Counted from the stretch's first letter, positions 6,129 through 14,172 are shown. The stretch is DNA of 17,257 bases from JAEUIE01 sp035430005 (GCA_035430005.1 DAOMFV010000113.1:1-17257); one strand, 5' to 3'. The notes: generated from the letters alone by a model not told the origin. Translations and numbers: made by a program.

Positions 6129-6281
6129 ATGGCACGGGTCCTACTTTCAGTCGCCATCCTGTTCGGTTTTGCGCTTGTCGGGTGCTCGGGCAATAATCAG
6201 CAGATAGCGCCTCCTAAAGTAACAGCGACTTCACCGATTGTCAGCAAAGAGAATCCGGGTAAGAAGAGCGCACAAGAGTAG
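6129..6281 (+). CDS. Small lipoprotein with IAPPKVT motif, copy 2
   Basis: Identical to the 50-residue lipoprotein at 3998-4150: lipobox L-V-G-C with Cys19, IAPPKVT motif and the same CAGGAGAATCTAC site before the ATG. It keeps the same place between the internal terminator and the second lipoprotein, 27 bases ahead of the latter. Identity of such a small gene down to silent positions supports recent copying of the whole block. Confidence 0.85.
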   Translation: MARVLLSVAILFGFALVGCSGNNQQIAPPKVTATSPIVSKENPGKKSAQE

Positions 6282-6308
6282 TGTTTGATTCCTAGAAGGA
6301 GAATCTCC

Positions 6309-6656
6309 GTGCGTTTGCTACGAACGATTCAGATGTTGTTGTTTGGATCGCTGGTAACCTTGGGATGCCCTGGCTGCACGGAACGCAGCAGCATGATCAT
6401 ACCGCCTCCACGAGTCACTCTGGCGGAGGGCCAAAAGCTTCAGGTCATGCAGGCGGGAGGCGCTCCCGAAAAAGCGCCGCCGGCAAAGAAGGATCCTGCC
6501 GAGGGCAAGCCGGAGTCATCCACTAAGTCTGAAGAAAAGCCCTCTTCCACGAAGGAAGAAGCGAAGAAGCCGGTGGATAAACCTGGTACTTCTGCCAAGC
6601 CTGGCGATAAGAGCGGTTCAGACACGGAAGGCACCAAGAAGCCCGATAAGCCGTAA
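6309..6656 (+). CDS. Lipoprotein with lysine/proline-rich tail, copy 2
   Basis: Identical to the gene at 4178-4525: GTG start after AAGGAG, lipidated Cys20 (or Cys23), IIPPPRVT motif and a low-complexity Lys/Pro/Glu/Ser tail ending K-K-P-D-K-P. It is followed directly by the closing terminator. Beyond that, the next gene is on the opposite strand and runs toward it. Repetitive tails of this kind often vary in length between copies; here they do not, which again points to recent copying or homogenisation. Confidence 0.85.
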   Translation: MRLLRTIQMLLFGSLVTLGCPGCTERSSMIIPPPRVTLAEGQKLQVMQAGGAPEKAPPAKKDPAEGKPESSTKSEEKPSSTKEEAKKPVDKPGTSAKPGDKSGSDTEGTKKPDKP

Positions 6657-6678
6657 GTGGTTATCGAGTTATTTTCTG

Positions 6679-6716
6679 AGACGTGATGGTAACTTCCATC
6701 ACGTCTTGCTTTTTGA
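6679..6716 (+). terminator. Terminator closing cassette copy 2
   Basis: Same 11-base stem and T-run as at 4548-4585. It lies between two convergent genes (6309-6656 plus, 6752-7189 minus). Confidence 0.86.
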
Positions 6717-6751
6717 AGTGCTGTTCGTCATGCTGACCGGAGCGGCTTACT

Positions 6752-7189
6752 TTACCACACGGGGATGATGCGCAGGGCCATCAGGCAACCAACTATGTAG
6801 GTAGGGATACCGACGAGCAACCAAAGCACCGAAGCGCCGCGTTCGCCGATGTTTTCAGACCACGTGCCGAGGTGCTGCGTCCAGAACCAGCCGGAGATAC
6901 CGCTGATAATGCCGTCAGCAAAGCCGATGATCCATTCAATCCAGGCGAACTCGGCGACGATGCCGATGGCGACAAAGCCGATGCCCGAAACCAGGCAACT
7001 GACGATAGCCAGCATGGGCCAGCCTGGAAACCCATGCAGGATAGTGCCAAGAACCATGCACAGTACAGCGACTACGATCATGAACAACACCAGCCACTCG
7101 CCAAACGACCAGGACGATGAGGCGTCCTCGTCCTCTTCGTTTGTTCGGCGTTTGACACGTTTGATTCGCTTAGTTCCTGGTTCTCGCAT
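6752..7189 (-). CDS. Small integral membrane protein, function unknown
   Basis: A 145-residue protein read from the ATG at 7189, which has GGAAG about eight bases upstream. An in-frame start at 7258 would add 23 residues without such a site. The N terminus is strongly basic (K-R-I-K-R-V-K-R-R) and then acidic (N-E-E-D-E-D), so it probably stays in the cytoplasm. Three hydrophobic stretches follow: WLVLFMIVVAVLCMVLGTIL, one around MLAIVSCLVSGIGFVAIGIV, and one around VLWLLVGIPTYIVGCLMAL near the C terminus. Between the second and third is a Trp-rich amphipathic section (ISGWFWTQHLGTW) that may lie on the membrane surface. It sits between the convergent cassette and the MBL-fold gene. Family not recognised. 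Confidence 0.7.
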   Translation of the reverse strand: MREPGTKRIKRVKRRTNEEDEDASSSWSFGEWLVLFMIVVAVLCMVLGTILHGFPGWPMLAIVSCLVSGIGFVAIGIVAEFAWIEWIIGFADGIISGISGWFWTQHLGTWSENIGERGASVLWLLVGIPTYIVGCLMALRIIPVW

Positions 7190-7294
7190 GGCTGTGCTTC
7201 CGTAGTACCGTAGGTCGAGCGATAAACCTGCTCGTAACAATATGACTCGCGAACCCAAACGAGCCCCACTACCACATGCAACGTTTGGTGCGTC

Positions 7295-8349
7295 TCAAGG
7301 AGTACCATCCGACACACCCAACCTCCTCGTCACCTGCGAATCCAGCCCGTAGCCAACTCCGTATGGCAGCGGTGAACGAAGATCGTACCCCAATTTCGTC
7401 GGGTCAATTTTTCCCTGCAACTCATCATAAACGTGGCGGATGTTGTCTCGAATATCCTTGGCAGCTTTGCCGGTCCAATCCTTGTACCAGGCCATGTCCA
7501 GCGTTGCGGGGATTTCATCGAGCTTCTTGCCGTCATCAATAGCTTTCTTGATCTGCTGCCTCATGTCAACAAAGTAGCGTTTCTGTTTGTCGAACAGCTT
7601 CTTGTCGGCGAGAGCGCCGTGGCCGGGGACGACCATGTTGACATCCATGCCTTGCAGCTTCTCAACGACCTTGATCCAGGAGGCAGAGTCGGAGTGGCCC
7701 ATGAAGTTGAACGCCCCGTTGACGCAGGCATCGCCAGTGCAGACGATCTTGTTCTGGGCAGATAAGCAACCGAATCGCCGGGGGTGTGTGCATGGCCCAG
7801 AAACAGGAACTCGACCCGCTGGGTGCCATCATCGAGAACGTACTTGTCATCGAAGCTGATGTCGACTTGTTTCAGACTGCTTTCAGCGACATCCTTGCGC
7901 CCCTTGGCGGCATCGTCCCACTGCTTCGGCCCGCTGGTTTGCAGCAGGCGTGAGCAAGCCCTGTGGCCGACAATCTTGGCCCCTTCCTTCGCCCACACAG
8001 CGTTGCCATAGGCATGGTCGCCATGATGATGGGTATCGAGCACATAACGAATCGGCTTATCGGTCGTCTTCTTGATGGCTGCAATCACATCGCCTGCTTC
8101 CTTAGGGAAGTTGGCATCAATCACGACAACGTAATCCTTGAAGATCACCCAGGCATGGTTCGAGCCGCCAAAGGGAACGGTGAGATCGGTAGCGCTGATC
8201 GAAGAGTAGCGGAAGAAGACGCCGGGAGCGATCTCCTTCACCTCGTTGAACTTCATGTCTTTGAGAGGGCCCTGCTGTCCAGCGACGGCAACGACGAAGA
8301 ACAGGGCGAGGATGCCGAGATAGAGGCCGAGGCGTGCGATGAGTTTCAT
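7295..8349 (-). pseudogene. Secreted MBL-fold metallohydrolase, frameshifted
   Basis: A metallo-beta-lactamase-fold hydrolase whose frame is broken near 7755. The ATG at 8349 follows GGAAG and begins a signal peptide (MKLIARLGLYLGILALFFVV). The zinc motif T-H-H-H-G-D-H is at residues 106-112 and the next histidine ligand is in GHAHTPGD (His188). After LP (residue 198) this frame turns to nonsense. The neighbouring frame continues with KIVCTGDACVNGAFN, supplying the bridging Asp, and VVPGHG, supplying the last His, to the TGA at 7295. Adding one G (C on the plus strand) between 7755 and 7756 restores a 351-residue protein with all ligands. It is either a recent pseudogene or a sequencing error, since both halves look otherwise intact. 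Substrate unknown; the fold is used by many hydrolases. Confidence 0.88.
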
Positions 8350-8592
8350 GGAAGGACTTCCGGTTGAAAGGATGCTGGAGTTTAAGATCATACCGGTGGA
8401 GATGCAAAGACTTTCGCTCAGATACTATTCATTGGCACTGGAACCTTCCACCGGTTAGCATGGCAAACATATGCCACAGGCTTGGTCACGAAAATAATCA
8501 ATACTTTGCTCGTGATATTCTTTCTTAGTTCACGCTTAATGCTGTAGAGATGGTTTTTTCGTACCGATGGCCCTCTGCCGAGAGGAATGCAC

Positions 8593-9997
8593 ATGCCCAA
8601 ACGTTCCATCACGGCCCAGCAGCGAGATTGGCTGCACGACCAGCTCGATGCCTGGCGGTCCGAAGCGATTATCACCGCTTCTCAAAGCGGTCAGATACTC
8701 GATCAATATGAAACTGTTTCTGAGAGTGCTGATCGCCAGCGTTCCCGGGGTGTGTTTACCCTCATGGCGGTATCGGGCCTTCTCGTCGCCCTCGCTGTGC
8801 TGCTGCTCATCGGCTATAACTGGGAAGCGATGCCGGCTGCTGTGAAGCTGGTCATCATCTTCGGCACCATCCTGGGGACCTATGCCCTGGGCTTTTACCT
8901 TCGGTACACCCTGAAGAAGCACTTGGTCTCGGAACTGGTCTTCTTTCTGGGGTGCATGTTCTATGGTGCCGGCATCTTTCTGATTGCTCAGATCTTCAAC
9001 CTGAATGCTCATTACCCCGATGGGGTATGGTGGTGGGCAGTGGGGGTGCTGCCTTTTGCGCTTTGCCTGGATACCCTGCTTCTTCATGCATTACTGGTGA
9101 CGCTGCTCGCCATTTGGGCAGGGATGGAAATCCTGAACTTCAACCATCTGGGTGGCTGGTTCTTTGGCCGGTGGGCCTACTTCCCCAACGGTGCCTATAG
9201 CCTGCTCTTGATGGCAATTCCCGGAATGATCTGGGCCTACCGCAAACGATCGCCGATGACGGTGGCCTTGTACGCTCCGCTGCTGGCGTGGTGGGTCATA
9301 CTGCAGCCCTTCGCCTGGAGGCTGGAAACGAACCCGGCTTATTTCGTGGGTGCTGTCGGTGCGCTGTTCCTGATCTTGAGCGAGAGCCATCGTTCGGGCA
9401 GCCCCTTTGCGATGACTTATCGGTTCTATGGGATCCTGCTGGCGGGCGGAGCCTTGGTGCCACTCAGCTTCTACGCCTTCAACAAAGAAGTGTTCCGTGA
9501 TGGCCCTTCGACAGCAGGCCTGATTCAAACCATGGCAATTGTCGTTCTGTCTCTGTTGGCCATTGGAATCACCTGGCAGATTCGTCGACGAGCCGGAGGT
9601 GAACCGCTATCCTTCGTCGCGCAACTGAAGGAACTGGTCCAACGCCAATGGCTGCCGGTGGCGCTGCTCTTGCTGATGGTGGCGCTGGCCTTGTGGGAAT
9701 CGATCAGTCGGGTCTCCGGCTCGAAAGAACAGGCTGCGATCGTGCCGACGGTTCTGGCCAACCTCGCCATGCTGGGGTGTGGTCTGTGGCTGATCACGCT
9801 GGGCTTGCGTGAAGATCGTGGCCGACCGTTCGCCGCCGGGGTGTTCTACTTCCTGCTCTGGGCGGTGCTGCGGTATGCTGATCTGTTCGGCGATTATGGC
9901 GGGATGCTGGGAGCAGCGTTGATGTTCTTCCTGTGCGGGGCAGCGCTCTTTGGCGTGGCGCTCTTCTGGCGGAAACGAAAGGGGGCTCGACATGCCT
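8593..9997 (+). CDS. DUF2157 polytopic membrane protein
   Basis: I choose the ATG at 8593, seven bases after GAGG; the ATG at 8587 lies directly against that site. The stop is the TGA at 9997-9999, giving 468 residues. A soluble N-terminal helical segment (about residues 1-45, with RDWLHDQLDAWRSEAIIT) matches the DUF2157 pattern. It is followed by some 12-14 hydrophobic helices, the first around GVFTLMAVSGLLVALAVLLL, and the protein ends in a basic tail (WRKRKGARHA). DUF2157 proteins are membrane proteins of unknown role, commonly encoded next to GDYXXLXY-domain proteins, exactly as here: the next gene starts inside this one's last codons (ATGCCTGA overlap). The tight coupling suggests that the two products form a complex. 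Confidence 0.85.
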
Positions 9998-10576
9998 GAT
10001 TCCACTGTTCCCGTGGCCGAAACGAAAAGCACCATCGACCGCCTGATCACTGCCATCAAAGGCCATGAGCGTTTGATTCTCCTGGCAACGGTCGCTTTGC
10101 AGTTAATCGTCCTGATCGCCATGATCGTCCTGCGCGTCGCGCCGCTGATGACGGGGGAAACGATCCTGGTCCAGGTGGAACCGGTCGATCCTCGTGATAT
10201 GTTCCGAGGTGATTACGTCATTCTCAGCTATGCGTTCAGTCGCCTGCCTCCCAATGGAATCGTTGGTCTCCCGAATCCTGGCTCGCTACCGCAACTGCAA
10301 TCGACGGGGAATACCGTGTACGTCACTCTGGTGCCAGACTCTGATGGCAGACATTGGCATGCCGACCAGTTCAGTTACACTCCTCCCAGCAGTGGGAAAT
10401 ATCTACGAGGCACCCTCACCGACTTTGGCCGCATCGAGTATGGCATCGAGTCGTACTTTGTTCAGGAAGGCAAGGGACGAAAATACGAGGAGGCGGTTCG
10501 CGCCAGAACACTCTCTGCGGAAATTGCGGTAACCAGCGATGGGCAGGCGGTGCTGAAGAGACTGGTGATTGAGTGA
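9992..10576 (+). CDS. GDYXXLXY-domain membrane-anchored protein
   Basis: A 194-residue protein starting at the ATG at 9992, which overlaps the end of the DUF2157 gene and has AAGGGGG seven bases upstream. One membrane anchor lies at about residues 28-48 (LILLATVALQLIVLIAMIVL). The family-defining motif GDYVILSY is at 73-80, after VDPRDMFR. The rest is predicted beta-rich and, given the basic segment before the anchor, probably faces the periplasm. In known genomes this family pairs with DUF2157 or DUF4401 membrane proteins; its biochemical function is not known. The VOC-fold gene begins 25 bases after the stop, so the three are probably one transcript. Confidence 0.88.
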   Translation: MPDSTVPVAETKSTIDRLITAIKGHERLILLATVALQLIVLIAMIVLRVAPLMTGETILVQVEPVDPRDMFRGDYVILSYAFSRLPPNGIVGLPNPGSLPQLQSTGNTVYVTLVPDSDGRHWHADQFSYTPPSSGKYLRGTLTDFGRIEYGIESYFVQEGKGRKYEEAVRARTLSAEIAVTSDGQAVLKRLVIE

Positions 10577-10601
10577 GGTACGGGAACAAGGAGTTGCAAT
10601 C

Positions 10602-11036
10602 ATGGTGAAGAACTTTGACCACGTCACCATCGTGGTGCGGGATGTGGCAGCGGCCAGGCGGTTCTTTGGGGTGCTGGGGTTTGTCGAAGACAAGTCGGTG
10701 GTGATCGCCGGGCCGCCGTTCGATGGATATATGGGAGTGCCCGGCATCGAAGCGAAGCATGTGACGTTGTATTTGCCGAACGTGATGCCCCGCACCGAAG
10801 TGCAGTTACTCAAGTACCATCACCCCGAAGTAATCGTTGACCCCAACATCCGAAAGCTGAACAAGCTCGGGTTCAATCACATCTGTTTTGCCGTCGAAGA
10901 CCTCGACGCAGAGGTGGCGAAGTTGAAAGCAGCGGGGTTCTCGCTCCGCAACGAAGTGATGAACTTCCACAACCGAAAGCTGGTGTTCGTCTACGGCCCG
11001 GAAGATGTGACGGTGGAGTTGGCCCAGTGGGGCTGA
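10602..11036 (+). CDS. VOC-fold metalloprotein (glyoxalase / dioxygenase superfamily)
   Basis: A 144-residue protein; the ATG at 10602 follows AAGGAG with eight-base spacing. It shows the two beta-alpha-beta-beta-beta modules of the vicinal oxygen chelate fold: FDHVTIVVRDVAAARRFF opens the first and FNHICFAVEDLDAEVAKLKA the second. Candidate metal ligands stand at the four usual positions: His7, Glu66 (TEVQLL), His93 and Glu139 (VTVELAQW). The H/E/H/E set is that of glyoxalase I and methylmalonyl-CoA epimerase types, so an isomerase or lyase acting on a small oxygenated metabolite is plausible, but the substrate cannot be read from the sequence. No membrane segment. It closely follows the DUF2157-GDYXXLXY pair and converges on the next gene with two bases between stop codons. 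Confidence 0.85.
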   Translation: MVKNFDHVTIVVRDVAAARRFFGVLGFVEDKSVVIAGPPFDGYMGVPGIEAKHVTLYLPNVMPRTEVQLLKYHHPEVIVDPNIRKLNKLGFNHICFAVEDLDAEVAKLKAAGFSLRNEVMNFHNRKLVFVYGPEDVTVELAQWG

Positions 11037-11038
11037 TG

Positions 11039-11497
11039 TCATCGTCCCGGCTTCGTGCCCACATACTCGTTGTTTCCCAGCGTTTTGTACATCCACCACG
11101 GCAGGCTAGTTCCCAGGTAATCAATGAGAATGGTAGCGGCGACATAGTTATCCACCCGCCAGTAGTAGGTATTGCCGTTGGCTGAGGTGTAGTACATCAC
11201 GTTGAAAGTGTGCATCTTCGTAAAGTGCGTGCAGGATGTGATCGTCCAGTTCCAGGGCAGATGCGGGGCCAGGTACATGGCCCGGTTTTCCGAAGCCTGC
11301 ACACACGCGCCCTGCCACCACCAGTTGTTCACGCAATAGAGCCAGCCGCTGGCCTGGAGCTGTTGTCGCACCGTCTGGTGGACTGCCCTGATTTGTTGGG
11401 CTTCGCTGCCCGGCAAGGAACCCAGGCTGAGTAACCTGTCGCCCGTGAAGGCGAAGTAGATGCTATTGAGGACTGAATCTGATACGCTCTCTGCCAT
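11039..11497 (-). CDS. Hypothetical Trp/Tyr-rich protein
   Basis: A 152-residue protein of unknown family. The ATG at 11497 has only a weak G-rich stretch upstream. The N-terminal third is helical (AESVSDSVLNSIYFAF, then SEAQQIRAVHQTVRQQLQ). The rest is unusually aromatic, with NNWWWQG, PWNWT, NTYYWRVDNY and LPWWMY, and has three cysteines (55, 65 and 89). There is no signal peptide or membrane helix. The alternating aromatic strands suggest a compact beta-rich domain, possibly a carbohydrate or small-molecule binder (speculation). It is divergently arranged with the coiled-coil protein at 11725, with 227 bases between start codons, and its stop nearly touches that of the VOC gene. Confidence 0.65.
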   Translation of the reverse strand: MAESVSDSVLNSIYFAFTGDRLLSLGSLPGSEAQQIRAVHQTVRQQLQASGWLYCVNNWWWQGACVQASENRAMYLAPHLPWNWTITSCTHFTKMHTFNVMYYTSANGNTYYWRVDNYVAATILIDYLGTSLPWWMYKTLGNNEYVGTKPGR

Positions 11498-11724
11498 GGG
11501 AAAACCCCGGTGAAGGGAAGTGTCTCTTTAATGGATGGGTTGACCAGTGGAGCAGGGGGTGATCTTCTCCCTGCCGCTACTCTGAAATAACCATGATGGT
11601 GGGCAACCTTGCAGCGCCTTTCGGAAATACCAGGAGAATGTGCTGCCAGTGCTATTTGCTTGACACTTCCGAACCAATGTTCAAACTGGAAGACAGAACC
11701 ATGTTCGCCCGAGGAGAGTAACAG

Positions 11725-12216
11725 ATGAAGCAGATGCCTGCCTATTCGAGATTTTTGTTCGCAACTGTCATCGCCATGGTGATCCTGGTGCCGCTCGTGT
11801 GGTCCAGTTCCGACCAACAACAGGAAAAGGCCACGCCCGGCCTGGCCGACGCGGTGAAGCAGTTGCAACAACAGGTAGCGTCGCTCAAGACGCAAGTCGC
11901 AGCCATCCAGACGCCTCGCATCATCGCTGCGGGAACAGCGACGTTCACGATGGGAGCGGTGCAGGACAATGCCACCAACGTTCGGGTAAAGCTCAGTGCC
12001 GAGGTGGCAGCGAAACTGGGCGAGGACTACATCGTGCTGCTCACCCACCGCTTCCCCACAGGAGGCTTTCCCTTCTTTGTTCCCTACTGGAAGAAGGCCT
12101 CAGATGGCTTCGATGCCACGCTGATCGATGTTTCCATCGGGCCCAACTCGTCCACGTCGTATATGTACAACAAGAACAAGACGTTTCTGATCGATTGGGT
12201 GGTGGTGAAGAAATGA
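11725..12216 (+). CDS. Membrane-anchored coiled-coil protein with C-terminal beta domain
   Basis: A 163-residue protein; the ATG at 11725 follows GAGGAGAG. Residues 8-27 form a signal anchor (SRFLFATVIAMVILVPLVW). A short coiled coil follows (about 38-62: LADAVKQLQQQVASLKTQVA) and would trimerise or dimerise the protein. From about residue 68 the sequence alternates beta strands (AGTATFTMGAV, VRVKLSAEV, DYIVLLTHRF) with a Gly/Pro/aromatic turn (PTGGFPFFVPYWK), and ends KTFLIDWVVVKK. The layout of anchor, stalk and small beta head recalls stalked adhesin or lectin-like domains, but I cannot assign a family. Followed by repeat DNA, then the nitrilase gene. Confidence 0.72.
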   Translation: MKQMPAYSRFLFATVIAMVILVPLVWSSSDQQQEKATPGLADAVKQLQQQVASLKTQVAAIQTPRIIAAGTATFTMGAVQDNATNVRVKLSAEVAAKLGEDYIVLLTHRFPTGGFPFFVPYWKKASDGFDATLIDVSIGPNSSTSYMYNKNKTFLIDWVVVKK

Positions 12217-12261
12217 TGGTAGGAAAGAGCCTGAAGCGAAGCGAGGGAGGCATGCGATTGC

Positions 12262-12327
12262 ACCCTACCCCCTCACCCCCAGCCCCTCTCCCTCCAGGGG
12301 AGAGGGGAGCCAGACCAGGGGAGGGGT
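12262..12327. repeat. C/G-rich intergenic hairpin repeat
   Basis: Contains CCCCTCTCCC (12283-12292) and GGGAGAGGGG (12298-12307) around a five-base loop, flanked by further C-rich and G-rich tracts that can extend the pairing. The stem is nearly the same as that in the element at 4690-4777 (4721-4742). It lies between the coiled-coil gene and the nitrilase gene and may limit read-through. Confidence 0.7.
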
Positions 12328-12348
12328 AAAGCAGACCGGAGATGACAC

Positions 12349-13143
12349 ATGATCATTGCCCTCGCCACCCCTCGTGTAGCAACCTCTATTGATGACGGCC
12401 TCGACAAGGTCCAGCGGCTGGTGGCGGATGCTTCGTCCCAGGGAGCCGAGATCGTCTGCTTTCCCGAAGCGTATCTGCCCGGGCTGCGCGGGCTCGACTT
12501 TGAAGTGCCGCATTATGATGTGACCGAGCAGCAACGGGTGATGCGTGAGGTGGCCCGCCTGGCACGAACGCACGAAATAGCCACCATCATGGGCATGGAA
12601 CGGATCACCGAAGTTGGCAGGCAGATTGTGGCGGCGGTCTTCGATGCTCAGGGTGAACAGTTGGGCATCCAAACCAAAAACCAGCTCGACCCCAGCGAGC
12701 AGCCGCTCTATGTACCCGGCGACACTCGCCAGATCTTTTCAGTCAACGGCGTGAAGTTTGGCGTCGTTATCTGTCACGAGGGGTTTCGCTACCCGGAAAC
12801 GGTGCGCTGGGCAGCGGTGCGCGGGGCGAAGATTGTCTTTCATCCCCACTGCACCGGCAGCGACAAGACCGGCGTTCTCTTGAAAGAGTGGGGCGCGGTC
12901 ACCAGCCCCTATTACGAAAAGGCGATCATGTGCCGGGCCCTGGAGAACACCATCTACTTCGCCGGCGTCAACTATGCTTTCCGCTATCAGGAATCGGCGA
13001 GTTGTCTCATCGATCCAAACGGGAAGTGCCAGGCATTCCTGCCTTATGGAGAGGAGGGCGTACTGGTGCAGAAGATTGATGTGGAAAAAGCGACGGGGCT
13101 GCTGGCTTCACGCTATGCCCCTGGGCGCTATCAGGAAGCATAA
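12349..13143 (+). CDS. Carbon-nitrogen hydrolase (nitrilase superfamily)
   Basis: A 264-residue enzyme of the nitrilase / omega-amidase superfamily, close to the usual single-domain length. The ATG at 12349 has GGAG eight bases upstream. The Glu-Lys-Cys triad is complete: Glu40 in CFPEAYLPG, Lys110 in TKNQLDPSEQ, and Cys142 in ICHEGFRYPE. Glu116 or Glu117 probably supplies the second structural glutamate. It should hydrolyse a C-N bond of an amide or N-carbamoyl compound in the cytoplasm. The Cys-His-Glu-Gly-aromatic-Arg-Tyr-Pro-Glu motif is typical of plain amidases in this superfamily rather than true nitrilases; the exact substrate is not visible. No partner gene; a palindromic repeat follows the stop. 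Confidence 0.9.
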   Translation: MIIALATPRVATSIDDGLDKVQRLVADASSQGAEIVCFPEAYLPGLRGLDFEVPHYDVTEQQRVMREVARLARTHEIATIMGMERITEVGRQIVAAVFDAQGEQLGIQTKNQLDPSEQPLYVPGDTRQIFSVNGVKFGVVICHEGFRYPETVRWAAVRGAKIVFHPHCTGSDKTGVLLKEWGAVTSPYYEKAIMCRALENTIYFAGVNYAFRYQESASCLIDPNGKCQAFLPYGEEGVLVQKIDVEKATGLLASRYAPGRYQEA

Positions 13144-13150
13144 AGTGGTT

Positions 13151-13233
13151 GGTGTCACCGTTTCAGTACTCCGTAACGGTGTTGCAGGGAGCAAGACTCA
13201 GACACGGTTACGGAGTACCGAAACCGTGGCACC
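13151..13233. repeat. Palindromic repeat family 2 (intact copy)
   Basis: Arms 13151-13182 (GGTGTCACCGTTTCAG...) and 13202-13233 (...CGAAACCGTGGCACC) match at about 28 of 32 positions around a 19-base loop. Same family as the interrupted element at 1188-1414. It fills the gap between the stops of two convergent genes (13143 and 13240), so it may serve as a two-way terminator. Confidence 0.85.
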
Positions 13234-13239
13234 CGATTG

Positions 13240-14172
13240 TTACTTTGATCCTTGCACAGCCACTGTCGTGCGAGCCTTCTTCTTGAACCGGCGACGGTTG
13301 CGTACTTTGTAGATGCAGCACCCCACCCCCACTACACCGGCGCCGAGGGAAATCAGGGTCACCGGTTCAGGAACAGCCACGGGAGTAAAGGCGATGGCAT
13401 CGAGCCCGGAAAGCGTGGCGCCAATATCGGTGATAGCGCCGGTTACAGGATCGATGTTCACAAGGTGAGGGATGGAGCCGCTATCAGGTTGATTGTTCAC
13501 GCCAAAGAGCGTGTTGGCAGCGTTGAAGTCCATGGCATTGATATTACGTGACTGGAGAACGCCGCCCGTCAGGAGGGCACCCGGGGTGGCGGCTCCGGTC
13601 GTCGTGTTGAAGGTATACAGTCTGTTTCCATCAGGAACGGTGAACAGCACATTGGCGTAGCTCATCGCCAGGCCATGCCCGCTGGAGCCAACCTCCCCAC
13701 CGAACGGCCCGACCAGCGTGGCGGCACCGGTAACAGGATTGATGGTATACAGGTCGCCGCCATTAGTACGAGTTCCATACAGGGCGCCGGTCACTCGATC
13801 AAAAGCAATGTCACCGAAGCTGCCATTGGGCAAACCGAAGTTGCCTATCGTAGTCACTTGCCCGGTGGCTGGGTCGACGGTGACCAGCGAACTGGGAGCG
13901 GTCGAAGAGTTGGGGGTGGTGGCTCCGTAGAGAACGCCTGAGACAGGATCGAAGACGAGGCCGGTGAGCGAATAGGGACTATTCGCAGCGCTTCGCAGAG
14001 GGCCAACGAGAGCGGCAGAACCGGTAAGGGGGTCCAGAGTAACCAACAAACCACCCGTTCCACCTGTGGAGGTTGCACCATAGAGCGTCTGAGTCTGAGC
14101 CTGGGCCAAGCTGGCAGTGAACAGCGTCAAACTCAAAAGCAGTATGTATTTCCAAACCCTGGTGAGATTCAT
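13240..14172 (-). CDS. PEP-CTERM protein with beta-propeller-like repeats
   Basis: A 310-residue exported protein. The ATG at 14172 follows an AGGGA site; the in-frame start at 14205 lacks one. The signal peptide (LLLSLTLFTASLAQAQ) ends near residue 26. The body carries repeats of the form D-P-x-T-G-x-x-x-x-I/V-G at about 48-58, 100-110, 145-155 and 241-251, alternating with LYGAT/LYGT strands, as in propeller-like proteins. The C terminus has PEP (268-270), a hydrophobic helix (LISLGAGVVGVGCCIY) and a basic cluster (RNRRRFKKKA), the PEP-CTERM sorting signal. Exosortase would cut near PEP and anchor or release the protein at the surface. An 11-residue tail after the basic cluster is longer than usual. 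No exosortase gene is in the window. Probably an exopolysaccharide or surface-associated protein. Confidence 0.85.
   Translation of the reverse strand: MNLTRVWKYILLLSLTLFTASLAQAQTQTLYGATSTGGTGGLLVTLDPLTGSAALVGPLRSAANSPYSLTGLVFDPVSGVLYGATTPNSSTAPSSLVTVDPATGQVTTIGNFGLPNGSFGDIAFDRVTGALYGTRTNGGDLYTINPVTGAATLVGPFGGEVGSSGHGLAMSYANVLFTVPDGNRLYTFNTTTGAATPGALLTGGVLQSRNINAMDFNAANTLFGVNNQPDSGSIPHLVNIDPVTGAITDIGATLSGLDAIAFTPVAVPEPVTLISLGAGVVGVGCCIYKVRNRRRFKKKARTTVAVQGSK

Larger units (their letters stand above)
4804..6716 (+). repeat. Pseudopilin-lipoprotein cassette, direct repeat copy 2
   Basis: Second copy of the 1913-base block at 2673-4585. The first difference after the block is G (4586) against A (6717), and after three more shared bases the sequences part completely. 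At the left, identity starts at TAAGG. The 218-base spacer between copies is not repeated after copy 2 or before copy 1, apart from the diverged promoter similarity. A single simple tandem duplication therefore does not explain the layout. Confidence 0.95.

Noticed and set aside
2673..6716. Composite transposon or CRISPR-like repeat
   Set aside because: The block has no terminal inverted repeats and no transposase or Cas genes, and there are only two 1.9-kb copies; duplication with homogenisation fits better.
7740..7770. Programmed ribosomal frameshift in the MBL-fold gene
   Set aside because: There is no classic slippery heptamer or evident stimulatory structure, and the family does not use frameshifting; a simple one-base loss is more likely.
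9091..9528. 145-residue minus-strand open frame
   Set aside because: Antisense to the DUF2157 gene, Gln/His-rich composition typical of a shadow frame.
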